Shown here piece by piece: positions 26,148-35,316 of a DNA stretch of 64,000 nt (within the stretch, counting starts at the first letter, position 1; each line of letters begins with the position of its first letter). Below the pieces are notes generated by a model that was given only the letters and a program-made list of their open reading frames with translations, did not search any database and had not been told where the DNA came from. A program made the translations under genes and the position numbers. The stretch is from positions 124,001 through 188,000 of the forward strand of contig NZ_JBIWER010000002.1 of the NCBI RefSeq assembly GCF_044762655.1, written 5' to 3'. The stretch comes from Psychrobacillus sp044762655 (GTDB lineage Bacteria; Bacillota; Bacilli; Bacillales_A; Planococcaceae).

Positions 26148-26161
26148 TGCAAGCGCTTGCA
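26148..26161 (+). promoter_or_regulatory. CcpA/LacI-type operator before malL
   Basis: TGCAAGCGCTTGCA is a perfect 14-base palindrome with the CG centre of LacI/GalR sites. It differs from the catabolite-response consensus TGWAARCGYTWNCW at one base. It could bind CcpA or a local maltose regulator. Confidence 0.7.
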
Positions 26162-26220
26162 TAATTGTTGAGAGAAGATTAAAATAACTCTATTAAGTTA
26201 CATTTTAGGGCGGTGGAAAA

Positions 26221-27918
26221 ATGGAGCGACAAATGGAACCTTGGTGGAAGAAAAGTGTTGTGTATCAGATATATCCTAGAAGCTTTATGGATTCGAATGG
26301 AGACGGAATAGGGGATATTCCAGGGATTATTTCTAAGTTAGATTATCTAGAAAAGTTAGGAATTGATGTTATATGGTTGAGTCCTGTCTATGATTCTCCG
26401 AATGATGACAACGGCTATGATATTCGAAACTACCGAACGATTATGGCTGAATTCGGCACAATGGAAGATATGGAACAGCTAATTGAGGAAGCTAAAAATC
26501 GAGGCATTCGAATTGTAATGGATTTAGTAGTCAATCATAGTTCAGATGAGCATGAATGGTTTGTAGAATCTAGGTCTTCTAAAAATTCTAAGTATCGAGA
26601 TTACTATATATGGAGAGATGGGAAAGACGGACAGCCTCCTAATAATTGGGGCTCCGTTTTCTCTGGATCTGCTTGGGAAAAAGACGTGTTGACCGATTCA
26701 TATTATTTACATTTATTCTCCAAGAAGCAGCCAGATTTAAACTGGGAGCATGAGCCTCTAAGAGAGGACGTGTACCAATTAATGACGTATTGGTTAGAAA
26801 AAGGGATTGGTGGCTTCCGCATGGATGTTATCAACTTTATATCGAAGGATTCGGACCTGCCTGATGGTACCATTCATCCGAATAATTTGTATGGGGATGG
26901 AAGTCCTTACTTCATTAATGGACCAAAAATTCACGATTATCTACAGGAAATGAACAAAAAAGTACTAAGTAAATATGATGTAGTCACAGTCGGTGAAATG
27001 CCTGGCGCGACCACTGACGATGCTCGAATATACACAAATGCGGATAACAAAGAAGTAAATATGGTATTTACATTCGAGCATATGGACTTAGATAGTGGCC
27101 CAGGTGGAAAATGGAATGTACAGCCGTTAAAGCTAGTCGATTTAAAAAGAAATTTTGAAAAGTGGCAGCTTGCACTTCATAAAATAGGATGGAACAGCTT
27201 ATATTGGAACAACCATGATCAACCACGAGTAGTATCTCGTTTTGGTAATGATGGAGAATATCGAGAGCTTTCCGCTAAAATGTTAGCAATCTGTTTGCAT
27301 ATGCTTCAAGGTACTCCGTATATATACCAAGGGGAAGAGCTCGGCATGACGAATGTGGTATTCCCTTTGCTTGAGGATTACCGAGACATCGAAACATTGA
27401 ATATGTATAAGGAAAAAATTGAGCAGGGGATATCTCACGAAGACATTATGTCTGGTATTTATGCAAAGGGTCGAGATAATGCAAGAACACCTATGCAATG
27501 GACATCAGAGGGGGGCTTTACGACAGGTACGCCATGGATACGAATGAACCCAAATACCGATGAGATAAATGTCGAACATTCCATAAATGATTCCACTTCT
27601 ATTTTTTATACGTATCAAAAGCTAATACAACTTAGAAAACAGCATGACATTATTATACATGGAAGCTTTCAGCTATTATTTGCTGATCATCCGAGCTTAT
27701 TTGTTTATAAACGGCAGTCGGCTGATGAAGAATGGCTAGTAGTTACAAATTTCTCTGATCAAATGGAACAGCTAGAATGGAAAGACTGTGATGTGACTTC
27801 AAAATCACGAGAAAATATTATATCGAACTATGATACGCTAAAAACAAATGAGAAAACAGTAGAAATTCGTCCATATGAAGCCTTTGTGGTCGCATTTAAA
27901 AAGGGGATAGAGAATTGA
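26221..27918 (+). CDS. malL: Oligo-1,6-glucosidase / alpha-glucosidase (GH13)
   Basis: Cytoplasmic glycoside hydrolase of 565 residues that releases glucose from isomalto- and malto-oligosaccharides. The (beta/alpha)8 barrel motifs are intact: DLVVNHSSDEH, GFRMDVINF (Asp nucleophile), TVGEMPG (Glu acid/base) and NNHDQPR (transition-state Asp). WWKKSVVYQIYPRSF is the usual start of the oligo-1,6-glucosidase/trehalose-6-phosphate hydrolase group; I favour the glucosidase. ATG 26221 follows GGCGGTGG. The CcpA-like operator and the downstream sugar kinase fit disaccharide use. It overlaps the kinase gene by 4 nt. Confidence 0.9.
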   Translation: MERQMEPWWKKSVVYQIYPRSFMDSNGDGIGDIPGIISKLDYLEKLGIDVIWLSPVYDSPNDDNGYDIRNYRTIMAEFGTMEDMEQLIEEAKNRGIRIVMDLVVNHSSDEHEWFVESRSSKNSKYRDYYIWRDGKDGQPPNNWGSVFSGSAWEKDVLTDSYYLHLFSKKQPDLNWEHEPLREDVYQLMTYWLEKGIGGFRMDVINFISKDSDLPDGTIHPNNLYGDGSPYFINGPKIHDYLQEMNKKVLSKYDVVTVGEMPGATTDDARIYTNADNKEVNMVFTFEHMDLDSGPGGKWNVQPLKLVDLKRNFEKWQLALHKIGWNSLYWNNHDQPRVVSRFGNDGEYRELSAKMLAICLHMLQGTPYIYQGEELGMTNVVFPLLEDYRDIETLNMYKEKIEQGISHEDIMSGIYAKGRDNARTPMQWTSEGGFTTGTPWIRMNPNTDEINVEHSINDSTSIFYTYQKLIQLRKQHDIIIHGSFQLLFADHPSLFVYKRQSADEEWLVVTNFSDQMEQLEWKDCDVTSKSRENIISNYDTLKTNEKTVEIRPYEAFVVAFKKGIEN

Positions 27919-28811
27919 AAAAGGTACTAGGAGTAGACATTGGAGGAACTAAAATCCGATTGGGTGTCGTAAATGAACAGGGTGAAGTTCTAGTTGATAA
28001 GACGATACCAACTGTATTGCCTTTATATCCATATTTAGAGGAGCAGGTTCTTGCGATGAAGAACGAAGTCCCTGACATTGCTGGAATAGGAATTGGAACT
28101 CGAGGGATGGTAGATGCGGTAACGGGTGTCATCACATTTGAAACAGAAATGCCTGGGTGGCAAGGGACACCAGTCAAAGCTTTGCTTGAAGCAGCAACCG
28201 GACTTCCTGTTGAGATAAATAACGATGCCAATTGTGCTGCGCTAGCAGAAGCTAGACTTGGTGCAGCTGCAGGGTTCAATCAAGTCGTTTGCCTAACAGT
28301 TGGAACAAAACTTGGCGGGGGCATAGTGCTTGATGGAAAAGTGATGAATGGAACAAATGGTGGCGGTGGCGAGGTTGGTCATTTAATATTGTATCCAAAC
28401 GGTATAGTATGTGGATGTGGCAGACCTGGCTGTAGCGAAGAGTACGTTTCTGGAACAGCTATCAAAAGACTTATTCAGGAGGGGAATGTCATCAATGCTG
28501 AGACCAATGAATTGGCAAAGCCCCATGATGTATTCCGTTTAGCGGCAGAGGGAAATACTGGGGCAATAGCAGTTAGTGAGCGTTTCCTTTCTGACTTTGC
28601 GATAGTTATCTCTAGTCTTCAAGCAGTGCTCGATATGGACTGTGTTGTTATAGGTGGAGGGGTTTCTGACTCTGCAGATTACTGGTGGGAAGAGCTTCTT
28701 GCTAAAGTAGAGCCTTTAAAGCTAAAGCCAGTTCAAGTGACCCGTGCAAAATTTGGCAATGAAGCAGGAATGCTAGGAGCAGCGATGCTTGTAATAGATT
28801 CAACGAAATAA
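27915..28811 (+). CDS. ROK-family sugar kinase (glucokinase-like)
   Basis: A 298-residue kinase. N-terminal DIGGTKIRLGVV is the phosphate-binding loop; NNDANCAALAEA, GTKLGGGIV and the zinc motif CGCGRPGCSEEYVSG define the ROK family. Glucose is the likely substrate given the glucosidase immediately upstream, but N-acetylmannosamine or fructokinase activity cannot be excluded. TTG 27915 has AAAAGGGG upstream and overlaps the malL stop (TTGA). Second and last gene of the operon. Confidence 0.88.
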   Translation: MKKVLGVDIGGTKIRLGVVNEQGEVLVDKTIPTVLPLYPYLEEQVLAMKNEVPDIAGIGIGTRGMVDAVTGVITFETEMPGWQGTPVKALLEAATGLPVEINNDANCAALAEARLGAAAGFNQVVCLTVGTKLGGGIVLDGKVMNGTNGGGGEVGHLILYPNGIVCGCGRPGCSEEYVSGTAIKRLIQEGNVINAETNELAKPHDVFRLAAEGNTGAIAVSERFLSDFAIVISSLQAVLDMDCVVIGGGVSDSADYWWEELLAKVEPLKLKPVQVTRAKFGNEAGMLGAAMLVIDSTK

Positions 28812-28814
28812 GCT

Positions 28815-28848
28815 AAAAAAGTGTGCATAAATTATGCTCACTTTTTTA
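28815..28848 (+). terminator. Terminator of the malL operon
   Basis: AAAAAAGTG-TGCATAA pairs with TTATGC-CACTTTTTT with a one-base bulge; the T-rich arm serves as the tail. Confidence 0.85.
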
Positions 28849-28854
28849 AATGGT

Positions 28855-29109
28855 GAAAGTATATAAAAATGTCCTTTGACCACTTGGTTTAAGGAACTTG
28901 TAAAAATGAATAATCCTATGATTCCCGTTACAGGTGGGGAATAAAGGCTAAGAACACGCCACCTCGTGTGGCAACGCATTTGTGACCAACATCCTGTTTG
29001 CCTCCGAGGGGTGAGCGATTTATTATTAAGGTTTGATTGGAGCGTAGGACGACGACTCCTGGCCCCAGCTGTGCCTCCGGAAAGCATTCGCTCTGAGCGG
29101 AAATCAACG
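28855..29109. repeat. GC-rich dispersed repeat, long copy
   Basis: It begins GAAAGTATATAAAAATG, then AATGAATAAT and GATTCCCGTTACAGGTGG, contains a core with GCCACCTCGTGTGGCAACGC and GACCAACATCCTGTTTGCC, and ends CTCTGAGCGGAAATCAACG. The opening segment recurs in the same orientation at 55663, while the core recurs there inverted. No coding potential; it fills most of the 28849-29195 gap. Confidence 0.8.
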
Positions 29110-29195
29110 ACTATACTAAAGGGAATTTACTCACTGTTTTTCTTCCTCCCTCATATTCTAAAAAAACGAATATGGATGAATTGGTGGTTAATAGA

Positions 29196-30401
29196 ATGAA
29201 GACACTTGTATTTATCGGGAGCTATAAATTTGGCACAAGTAGAGAAGCACTAACGGTTGCTAAGGAAATGGGATATGCCGTTATATTATTCACAGATAAA
29301 CAAAGCCATCTGGAATTCGCAGAAGTAGACCAGGTTATTCTCATCGATGACTTGTTGAACGAGCAGCGCATAATAGACAAAATCGTATTGCTACAGAAAA
29401 CGGGTAAACAAATATGTGCGTGTGTTAGTTTTATAGATCCGTATGTTGCATACGCAGGACGTCTTTCAGAACAGCTTGAATTAACAGTAGTCTCCTTACA
29501 ACCATTAAGCGTAATGGAAAACAAAATAACATTAAGAGAAGCATTAAAGCATCTCCCCATAAGCCCCGCATATTGGATAATACCTACAGAGGACTCCCTT
29601 CAAAAGATAAAATATACCTCTCATCTACCTTTAGTCATAAAAGCACCTGTTTCAAATGGCTCCAAGGATGTTTTTATGGTCAAAACACCTAACGAGCTGA
29701 CAAAAGCAGGACGATATTTGAGAGATAAATATCCACATACTAGCTTACTAATAGAAGAGTTTTTAGAAGGATCACAGTATCTCGTCGAATTGCTCATGCA
29801 AAATGATGAGCTTAAATTTATGGCGGTAATGGAGCAGGACATAATCTATAATGGAAAGTTTATAGTCGGTGCTTACAAGTATCCTGCAATATTAGGAGAA
29901 ACTTTGCATAAAAGCCTAATAACTCATATTTCAGACATCATAAAGGAGCTAGACTTTTCAAACGGCTCCTGCCATATAGAGTTAAAGCTAGTGCAAGATC
30001 AATGGAAGCTAATTGAGATAAACCCAAGAATGTCCGGAGGTATTATGAACCGAATTATAGAAGAGGGTACGGGAATTAATCTTCTAAAAGAAATATTGAA
30101 TATGTATGTAGGAAAAGAACCTACATTCTTCCAAACGAGAAGCATGTTCGTAAACGCAAAATATTTAACACTTCAATCGCGAGGCAAACTTCTAAGAGTC
30201 AAAGGGCAGGAACTGGCGTTAACGCATTCTGGAGTAAAGTATGTGTATGTAAAACCTGTGAGCGGTGCGGTCCTAAAAAAACCTTCTTCAATGGGCGATC
30301 GGTATGCTTGCGTCATCGCAGCTTCTGAAACAGAAGCCCAAGCAGAAGAGATTGCTCGAGCTGCAGCTCAGGAAATAAAATTCTATATCGAACCATTTTA
30401 A
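29196..30401 (+). CDS. ATP-grasp carboxylate-amine ligase, cluster gene 1
   Basis: A 401-residue soluble enzyme of the ATP-grasp superfamily that would join a carboxylate to an amine with ATP. An N-terminal Rossmann-like part starts FIGSYKFGTSREAL; the ATP-binding region has VIKAPVSNGSKDV (Lys) and LLIEEFLEGSQYLVE; the metal site is ELKLVQDQWKLIEINPRMSGG (Glu and Asn). It resembles amino-acid ligases of the BacD/carbamoyl-phosphate-like group. ATG 29196 with GGTGG 8 nt upstream is preferred to ATG 29172. Clear paralogue of the minus-strand gene at 33940. The substrate is unknown. Confidence 0.8.
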   Translation: MKTLVFIGSYKFGTSREALTVAKEMGYAVILFTDKQSHLEFAEVDQVILIDDLLNEQRIIDKIVLLQKTGKQICACVSFIDPYVAYAGRLSEQLELTVVSLQPLSVMENKITLREALKHLPISPAYWIIPTEDSLQKIKYTSHLPLVIKAPVSNGSKDVFMVKTPNELTKAGRYLRDKYPHTSLLIEEFLEGSQYLVELLMQNDELKFMAVMEQDIIYNGKFIVGAYKYPAILGETLHKSLITHISDIIKELDFSNGSCHIELKLVQDQWKLIEINPRMSGGIMNRIIEEGTGINLLKEILNMYVGKEPTFFQTRSMFVNAKYLTLQSRGKLLRVKGQELALTHSGVKYVYVKPVSGAVLKKPSSMGDRYACVIAASETEAQAEEIARAAAQEIKFYIEPF

Positions 30402-30405
30402 CGAG

Positions 30406-30440
30406 AAAGTAGATGCTTTTAACCCGCATCTACTTTTGTG
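30406..30440 (+). terminator. Terminator after cluster gene 1
   Basis: AAAGTAGATGC and GCATCTACTTT form a perfect 11-bp stem with a 9-nt loop and a TTTTG tail. Confidence 0.85.
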
Positions 30441-30488
30441 TTCTTAATATAATAAGAACACCAAGGTAGGGAGGGAGTGAATAAGTAA

Positions 30489-30920
30489 ATGAATAGTGAA
30501 CGTCTAAGTAATCATTGTGTTTGTGAAGCACTTTTTGAATTAAAGACACTCCAGGATTTACTACAAAACTCTCATACTAAATTTTTTGGAAACCTCCTCG
30601 GTAAAATAGTTGGAGCCGATACTATTCCCTTCCTCCTGGTTACACAAAAAGGTGATTTCTTGAGTCTGCGTAGTCTTATGGAATGTATTGAAACAAATTT
30701 TTTTCGAATTGAATCGGTGGACCTAGAAAATTGCTGCGCTACCGTTTCATTACTGCGCCCGCTTGATATAGAAGGCGAGCTAACTAATTCGCTTTGTGAT
30801 GTAGTTAAATTAGAGAAAACCTCTATCTGTAAAATTGTAGATGTCACCTGTATATGTGCAATACAACCGTTAGATACAGAAATGCTGAAAAGAAAAATTA
30901 TAATTGAACCAAAATGGTAA
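30489..30920 (+). CDS. CotY/CotZ/ExsY-like spore coat protein
   Basis: A 143-residue cysteine-containing protein. The N-terminal CVCEALFELKTLQDL, central FLLVTQKGDFLSLRSL and FRIESVDLENCCATVSLLRP, and C-terminal LEKTSICKIVDVTCICAIQ follow the layout of CotY, CotZ and ExsY, which form disulfide-linked outer coat or exosporium lattices. It is more divergent than those proteins. ATG 30489 follows GGGAGGGAGTG. Flanked by its own terminator and placed among the ligase genes, it ties the cluster to the spore surface. Confidence 0.72.
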   Translation: MNSERLSNHCVCEALFELKTLQDLLQNSHTKFFGNLLGKIVGADTIPFLLVTQKGDFLSLRSLMECIETNFFRIESVDLENCCATVSLLRPLDIEGELTNSLCDVVKLEKTSICKIVDVTCICAIQPLDTEMLKRKIIIEPKW

Positions 30921-30953
30921 AACGAAGCGAGGTGCTCTTAAATAAGTCCCGAA

Positions 30954-31006
30954 CATAAAACAGATGGAGAAAAAGAAGTCGTTTTTCTCCATCTGTTTTA
31001 TGTTTT
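30954..31006 (+). terminator. Strong terminator after the coat protein gene
   Basis: CATAAAACAGATGGAGAAAAA and its exact complement (30982-31002) form a 21-bp stem around a short loop, followed by TTTTAGGAATTTTT. Confidence 0.9.
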
Positions 31007-31086
31007 AGGAATTTTTCTCGATAGTAGCTGGTGAATGGCTGCAATTTTCAGTATATCATTTCCCTTATAATTCCAAACTTAGCGTT

Positions 31087-31191
31087 ATTCCAACTAACCT
31101 GCTCAAAATTCCAACTAACGCTAACAGTATTCCAACTAACCTCCCCAAAATTCCAATCAACTTCCCCAAAATCCCAACTAATGAAATTTCC
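31087..31191. repeat. Five tandem 21-bp units
   Basis: ATTCCAACTAAC-type units start at 31087, 31108, 31129, 31150 and 31171, exactly 21 bp apart, with consensus ATTCCAACTAACCTCCCCAA. The last two are slightly diverged. They lie between the coat protein terminator and the fused ligase gene; no other feature was found in this 330-nt gap. Confidence 0.88.
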
Positions 31192-31336
31192 TACACAAAA
31201 AGAGTAGCACCTTTGGGGGAAGCCCCTTTTAAGTTGAAATTTACATAAACTGAACGTTTGTCCATATACAAAGCTTTATCACTGAATTTAATAGATATAT
31301 AGCTATGTAAAAATTTAAATATTAAGGAGAAATTCA

Positions 31337-33505
31337 ATGACAACAATAGGAATGCTACATCATCGCAGGAATCCCACAACTGTTATAAAGTCCTATGCAT
31401 ATGCAGCAGTTGCTAAGGCGGAAGGAGTTAACTTTTTTTTCTTTTCACCAGGCACTGTAAACTTTGTGAACCGAACAATCCGAGGGCAAGTATATGAAAG
31501 TGGGGCCTGGAAGGAAAGAATTATGCCTTTTCCAGACGTAATTTATAATGCCGGAAGTCCTGAAAAACTAGCAAAGTCTAAGGGAATTATTAATAAATTA
31601 AAAAGTGAAATTCCATTTACAACAAACTCAATAGGAAACAAATGGAATATCAATGAGCGGCTTAAGGAAGCAAAAGAATTTTCAAGCTACTTAATTCCCG
31701 CTGAAATAATAAAGAATACAGAGGGCTTTCATAAATTCATCTCTTCATTTCAAAAAATTGTCCTTAAACCGATTGATGGAAGAAAGGGGAAGGGAATCTA
31801 TTTTATCAGTAAAGCAGGAGATAATTATATAGTTAGAAAGAATTCTGAAGATGTAACCTATACGAAGCAAGCGTTAAATAGCTTTCTCGAAGGAAAACTA
31901 TCCGAAGGAACCTTTATCGTCCAGCCATATATAAATTCCACTACAAAATCTGGTCAGGTATTTGACTTTAGGCTTCATGTTCAGAAAAACGGAGAGGGTA
32001 AATGGGTAGTCACGACTATTTATCCGAGAATTGCACCAACTGGATCTATCATTGCCAATATAAATAATGGTGGGTTTACGAATTATTTAGACCCATTTCT
32101 TCAGCAGGAATTTCCGGATGAGGCATTTAATATTAGGCGTCTGCTGGAGCACTTTTCTTTGTCATTAGCAGAACATCTTGATCAAATTCAAATGGAAAAG
32201 TACGGAGAGGTAATTGATGAAATAGGAATAGATATTGGATTAGATGAAAACCTAAAAATTTGGATCTACGAGGTGAACTGGCGCCCTGGATGTCCACCAG
32301 CCTTCTATTTAGAATTAGACGTCGTGATAAATTCGATAAAATATGCTAAATACGTAGCAGAAAACCAACTGCAAATTAGAAAGGAAGTAGTAGCAGCTAA
32401 AAAAAGAAGTAGAAAGGCCAAAAAGAAATTACCGATTATCGCAATAACAGGGAGTGCTGGAAAAACAACATCTAAAGCATTTCTTGCATCTATTTTGGCT
32501 AAAAAGTGGAACATTTTTGAGTCAAAGGATTATTGGAATACAACGGAGCATACAAAAAAACATGCAGAGGAAATTAACGAAACACATGAAGCAGTTGTAC
32601 TCGAATACGGTATGGCCTACCCTGGTGTAATTACAGAGCATTGTAGTATTATTCAGCCTACTATCAGTGTTGTAACGAATGTTGGCCTTGCACATGTTGG
32701 AAACTTTGATGGAGATATAAAAAAAGTTGCACAGGCAAAGTCGGAGCTAATTCACGGCATGGATCAAACAGGTATATTAGTTATCAACAAAGATGACGAT
32801 AATTCGAAGTATTTGGAGACGACTCAATTTAAAGGGAAAATTATGACTGTTAGTACAAAATCACCTGCCAATTATAGAGCTTACGGCATTAAATATGTAG
32901 ATAACGGCATGAGCTTTAAGATTAAGCTACAGCAACAAGAAATAGAGATGTTTATCCCTATTTTAGGGGAGCACCATGTTTATAACGCATTAAACGCTAT
33001 TGCAGTTGCCGACTACTTAGGGTTTACACCAATGGAAATAAAGGCGGGTCTAATTTTTAGAAAACCACCTAGAAGATTAACAGTTTATGATTGCAAAGAT
33101 AACATAACCGTAATTGATGACACCGTTCACTCACATCCCCAGGGCGTAAGGGCTGCAATTGATGTATTAACAAATATAGGGAAGAATCGTAACATAGCGA
33201 TAATCGGTCAAATGCGTGAATTGGGAGATTTAAGAGAGCAGGAATATCGTAAGGTTGGAGATTATGTATATGAGCAGGGTATTGATGTGTTAATCACTTA
33301 CGGTTATCGGACAGAAGAAATTGGAGCACAAGCAATTGCAAGGGGCTTTCCAGCACAGCATACGTATCATTTTACGGATAAGGATAAAATGCATGAGCTT
33401 TTAAAGGAGATCGTGAAGAAGAATGATACTATTTTAGTAAAAGGGGCAAGTAAAACAAATATGTTTGATACAGTTCAGTTTTTGGATAGGTTCTTTAGAG
33501 AATAA
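31337..33505 (+). CDS. Fused YheC/YheD-type ATP-grasp and MurF-like ligase
   Basis: A 722-residue two-domain ligase. Residues 1-350 are ATP-grasp of the YheC/YheD spore coat-associated type: MLHHRRNPTTV start, IVLKPIDGRKGKGI (Lys near 143), FIVQPYINS, DFRLHVQ, and DIGLDENLKIWIYEVNWRPG with Glu/Asn near 310. A basic linker (KKRSRKAKKK) leads to a Mur ligase domain: P-loop ITGSAGKTTSK (372-378), LEYGMAYPG, TNVGLAHVGN, AQAKSEL (candidate carbamylated Lys), GEHHVYNALNAIA and VIDDTVHSHP. MurF has NANP at the last site; here it is changed, so the acceptor probably differs. ATG 31337 follows AAGGAG. ATP-grasp then Mur is the cyanophycin synthetase order. Confidence 0.85.
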   Translation: MTTIGMLHHRRNPTTVIKSYAYAAVAKAEGVNFFFFSPGTVNFVNRTIRGQVYESGAWKERIMPFPDVIYNAGSPEKLAKSKGIINKLKSEIPFTTNSIGNKWNINERLKEAKEFSSYLIPAEIIKNTEGFHKFISSFQKIVLKPIDGRKGKGIYFISKAGDNYIVRKNSEDVTYTKQALNSFLEGKLSEGTFIVQPYINSTTKSGQVFDFRLHVQKNGEGKWVVTTIYPRIAPTGSIIANINNGGFTNYLDPFLQQEFPDEAFNIRRLLEHFSLSLAEHLDQIQMEKYGEVIDEIGIDIGLDENLKIWIYEVNWRPGCPPAFYLELDVVINSIKYAKYVAENQLQIRKEVVAAKKRSRKAKKKLPIIAITGSAGKTTSKAFLASILAKKWNIFESKDYWNTTEHTKKHAEEINETHEAVVLEYGMAYPGVITEHCSIIQPTISVVTNVGLAHVGNFDGDIKKVAQAKSELIHGMDQTGILVINKDDDNSKYLETTQFKGKIMTVSTKSPANYRAYGIKYVDNGMSFKIKLQQQEIEMFIPILGEHHVYNALNAIAVADYLGFTPMEIKAGLIFRKPPRRLTVYDCKDNITVIDDTVHSHPQGVRAAIDVLTNIGKNRNIAIIGQMRELGDLREQEYRKVGDYVYEQGIDVLITYGYRTEEIGAQAIARGFPAQHTYHFTDKDKMHELLKEIVKKNDTILVKGASKTNMFDTVQFLDRFFRE

Positions 33506-33544
33506 AGAACAAAATCGGAAACGCAGTTCTATATAGTAATACCC

Positions 33545-33609
33545 TGATTTCCGTTTCAGGTGGACCTCGTGATATCTCATCTTTCTTACTTACCCCACCG
33601 AGGTCACCA
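33545..33609. repeat. Short fragment of the GC-rich dispersed repeat
   Basis: GATTTCCGTTTCAGGTGG matches the 5-prime part of the copy at 55663, and GGTGGACCTCG pairs with CGAGGTCACC within the fragment. It precedes the folded repeat at 33648 just as the 55663 copy precedes the one at 55970. Confidence 0.6.
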
Positions 33610-33647
33610 CTTGTAACGAAGATCAAATACTCCCTAATTAGGTTGAG

Positions 33648-33872
33648 CACAAAAACGCACTAACCTGTTTCAAGAGTTGGAGGAGGGCGACAGACAGGTA
33701 GAGGCTATAAAATTATCTAAAAAGGAGAGGATGATTGTGACGTCAGTCACGATCATCCTCTCCTAAAAAAATTATTAATCATATAGAAAACGTCTGTCCT
33801 AAGCCCTTTGAAAACTATAGGAACAGCTTTTGACCTTAAAGTTTCGGGCATGTCTTTTGTCAGGGTTTTCTT
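33648..33872 (+). repeat. Large folded intergenic repeat, copy 1
   Basis: Nested complementary blocks surround a central hairpin. AACCTGTTTC (33662) faces GGAACAGCTT (33820); GAGGGC (33683) faces GCCCTT (33803); GACAGAC (33689) faces GTCTGTC (33792). The centre (33724-33763) is an 18-bp stem starting GGAGAGGATGATTGTGAC. The tail has CGGGCATGTC and a T-rich end. Related copies are at 40962 and 55970. Confidence 0.82.
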
Positions 33873-33911
33873 AGTTGTAATATTCTACTCCTTGCAAGTA
33901 AATGTAACTAA

Positions 33912-33940
33912 GCAAAAAAAAGAGCACCTATAAGGTGTTC
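33912..33940 (-). terminator. Terminator of the minus-strand ATP-grasp gene
   Basis: Minus-strand GAACACC-TTATA-GGTGCTC (one mismatch) followed by eight T, beginning at the stop codon. Confidence 0.75.
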
Positions 33941-35166
33941 TAATTTTCGTATCCTTGTATATGGAATTCAATTTCTGATGCTGCGGTATTTGCATTCATT
34001 TTGGCTTCTGCTAAGCTACTTCCGGTTGCAATGATATATGCATATCGATGTCCCATGGATAATGGTGGCATTATAAGTGTTCCTTTTTTAGGTTTAACAT
34101 AGAGGTCTACTACTCCCGGAGATTTGCTTGCTCTCCCTTTTCCAGTCACTTTTTCCAGTATTCCTTTTTTGCTAGAAATAATGTACTTCGTAAATACATG
34201 TTTTTTATGTCTTGGTGTAAGGTTCGGCTGTTCTCCTACAAATAACTTAATTGTTTCTTCGACTAAACTAAATCCATATGCTGCCTCGATCATCTTATTC
34301 ATTGCTCCGCCTGATATCCTTGGGTTAATCTCGATAAGCTTCCAGCCACTTTCAGATAATCGAATCTCGAGATGTAATGCGCCGTTTTCGATGTCAAATG
34401 CAGTAACGATCGAATGAAGTACATCCTCTAATTCCTTTTTAAAATTGTCTGGCACGTCTATTATTACTCCGTAGCCAGTAATGATAAATCGTTTTCCTTT
34501 CGTAATTTCTTGCTCAATAATCCCAACAATATTTGCACGTTTCTTATAAATAATAGCTTCTACTAAGCATTGCTCTCCTTCAATATACTCTTCCAGCATG
34601 ATTGTTTCTTCGGGGTACTTACTGCGAAGGGTTTGAATATTTTTTCCTAGCTGAGCCTTACTGCGAGCTAATAGAACGTCCTTAGAACCCGTAGATTTTG
34701 GAGATTTTACGATGATGGGTAGGTTTATTTCCTTGATCAGTGACTTAGTGGAAATTATGTCATCTGGATGAATAGATATAAATTTTGGTGTGTATGGTTT
34801 ATCCGCTAAAAACTTCCGTGTCTCCTCTTTATCTTCCATAATTTTAATGGCATTGGATGAATTATAGTTTTGACAAAATTCATCGCACAGAATAGAGGCG
34901 ATATGAACAAATGGGTCGATAAAACTTACAATTGTTTTTATGTCTATGCTTTTGAGCAATAACTTAGAAATTTCCTCTCTCATCTCCTCTAAGCTATTTG
35001 TGTTCACAGAAATCATTTTGTGAACTTCTATATATTCTTTTCTTTGCTCAAGTTGTTTCTCATTATTTGTGAAAAGAATCGTATAGTACCCCAATTTTTC
35101 AGCTGCTTTAATAGCTTCCCTACTGGAGCCTGACTTATTTGTACTTATAAAAATAATTGCTTTCAA
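33940..35166 (-). CDS. ATP-grasp carboxylate-amine ligase, cluster gene 3 (minus strand)
   Basis: A 408-residue paralogue of the gene at 29196: FISTNKSGSSREAIKAAEKL start, IIVKSPKSTGSKDVLLA (ATP-contacting Lys), TIMLEEYIEGEQCLVEA, and HLEIRLSESGWKLIEINPRI with metal-binding Glu and Asn. Its C-terminal third (VDLYVKPKKGTLIMPPLSMG, HRYAYIIA) matches the paralogue closely. TTG 35164-35166 is chosen because AAGGAG (35175-35180) is 8 nt upstream; an in-frame GTG at 35173 overlaps that site. It is the only cluster gene on the minus strand, divergent from the MurF-like gene at 35317. Confidence 0.8.
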   Translation of the reverse strand: MKAIIFISTNKSGSSREAIKAAEKLGYYTILFTNNEKQLEQRKEYIEVHKMISVNTNSLEEMREEISKLLLKSIDIKTIVSFIDPFVHIASILCDEFCQNYNSSNAIKIMEDKEETRKFLADKPYTPKFISIHPDDIISTKSLIKEINLPIIVKSPKSTGSKDVLLARSKAQLGKNIQTLRSKYPEETIMLEEYIEGEQCLVEAIIYKKRANIVGIIEQEITKGKRFIITGYGVIIDVPDNFKKELEDVLHSIVTAFDIENGALHLEIRLSESGWKLIEINPRISGGAMNKMIEAAYGFSLVEETIKLFVGEQPNLTPRHKKHVFTKYIISSKKGILEKVTGKGRASKSPGVVDLYVKPKKGTLIMPPLSMGHRYAYIIATGSSLAEAKMNANTAASEIEFHIQGYEN

Positions 35167-35316
35167 ATAGTTCACTCCTTTTTTATACAGACTCTCTTTA
35201 TATGTATGATTGGTCTAATTGTTGCGATGGTTGAATATCACGTAAATTATTTGAAAATTATCCAATCCACTTATAGATAACAACATATGATGAGAGTGAA
35301 GGGGGTGTTTAGAAGT

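Noticed and set aside
33648..33872. Known riboswitch (cobalamin, TPP, c-di-GMP, SAM) for the folded repeat
   Set aside because: None of the conserved aptamer blocks of these classes was found, and copies lie after genes rather than regularly before related genes.
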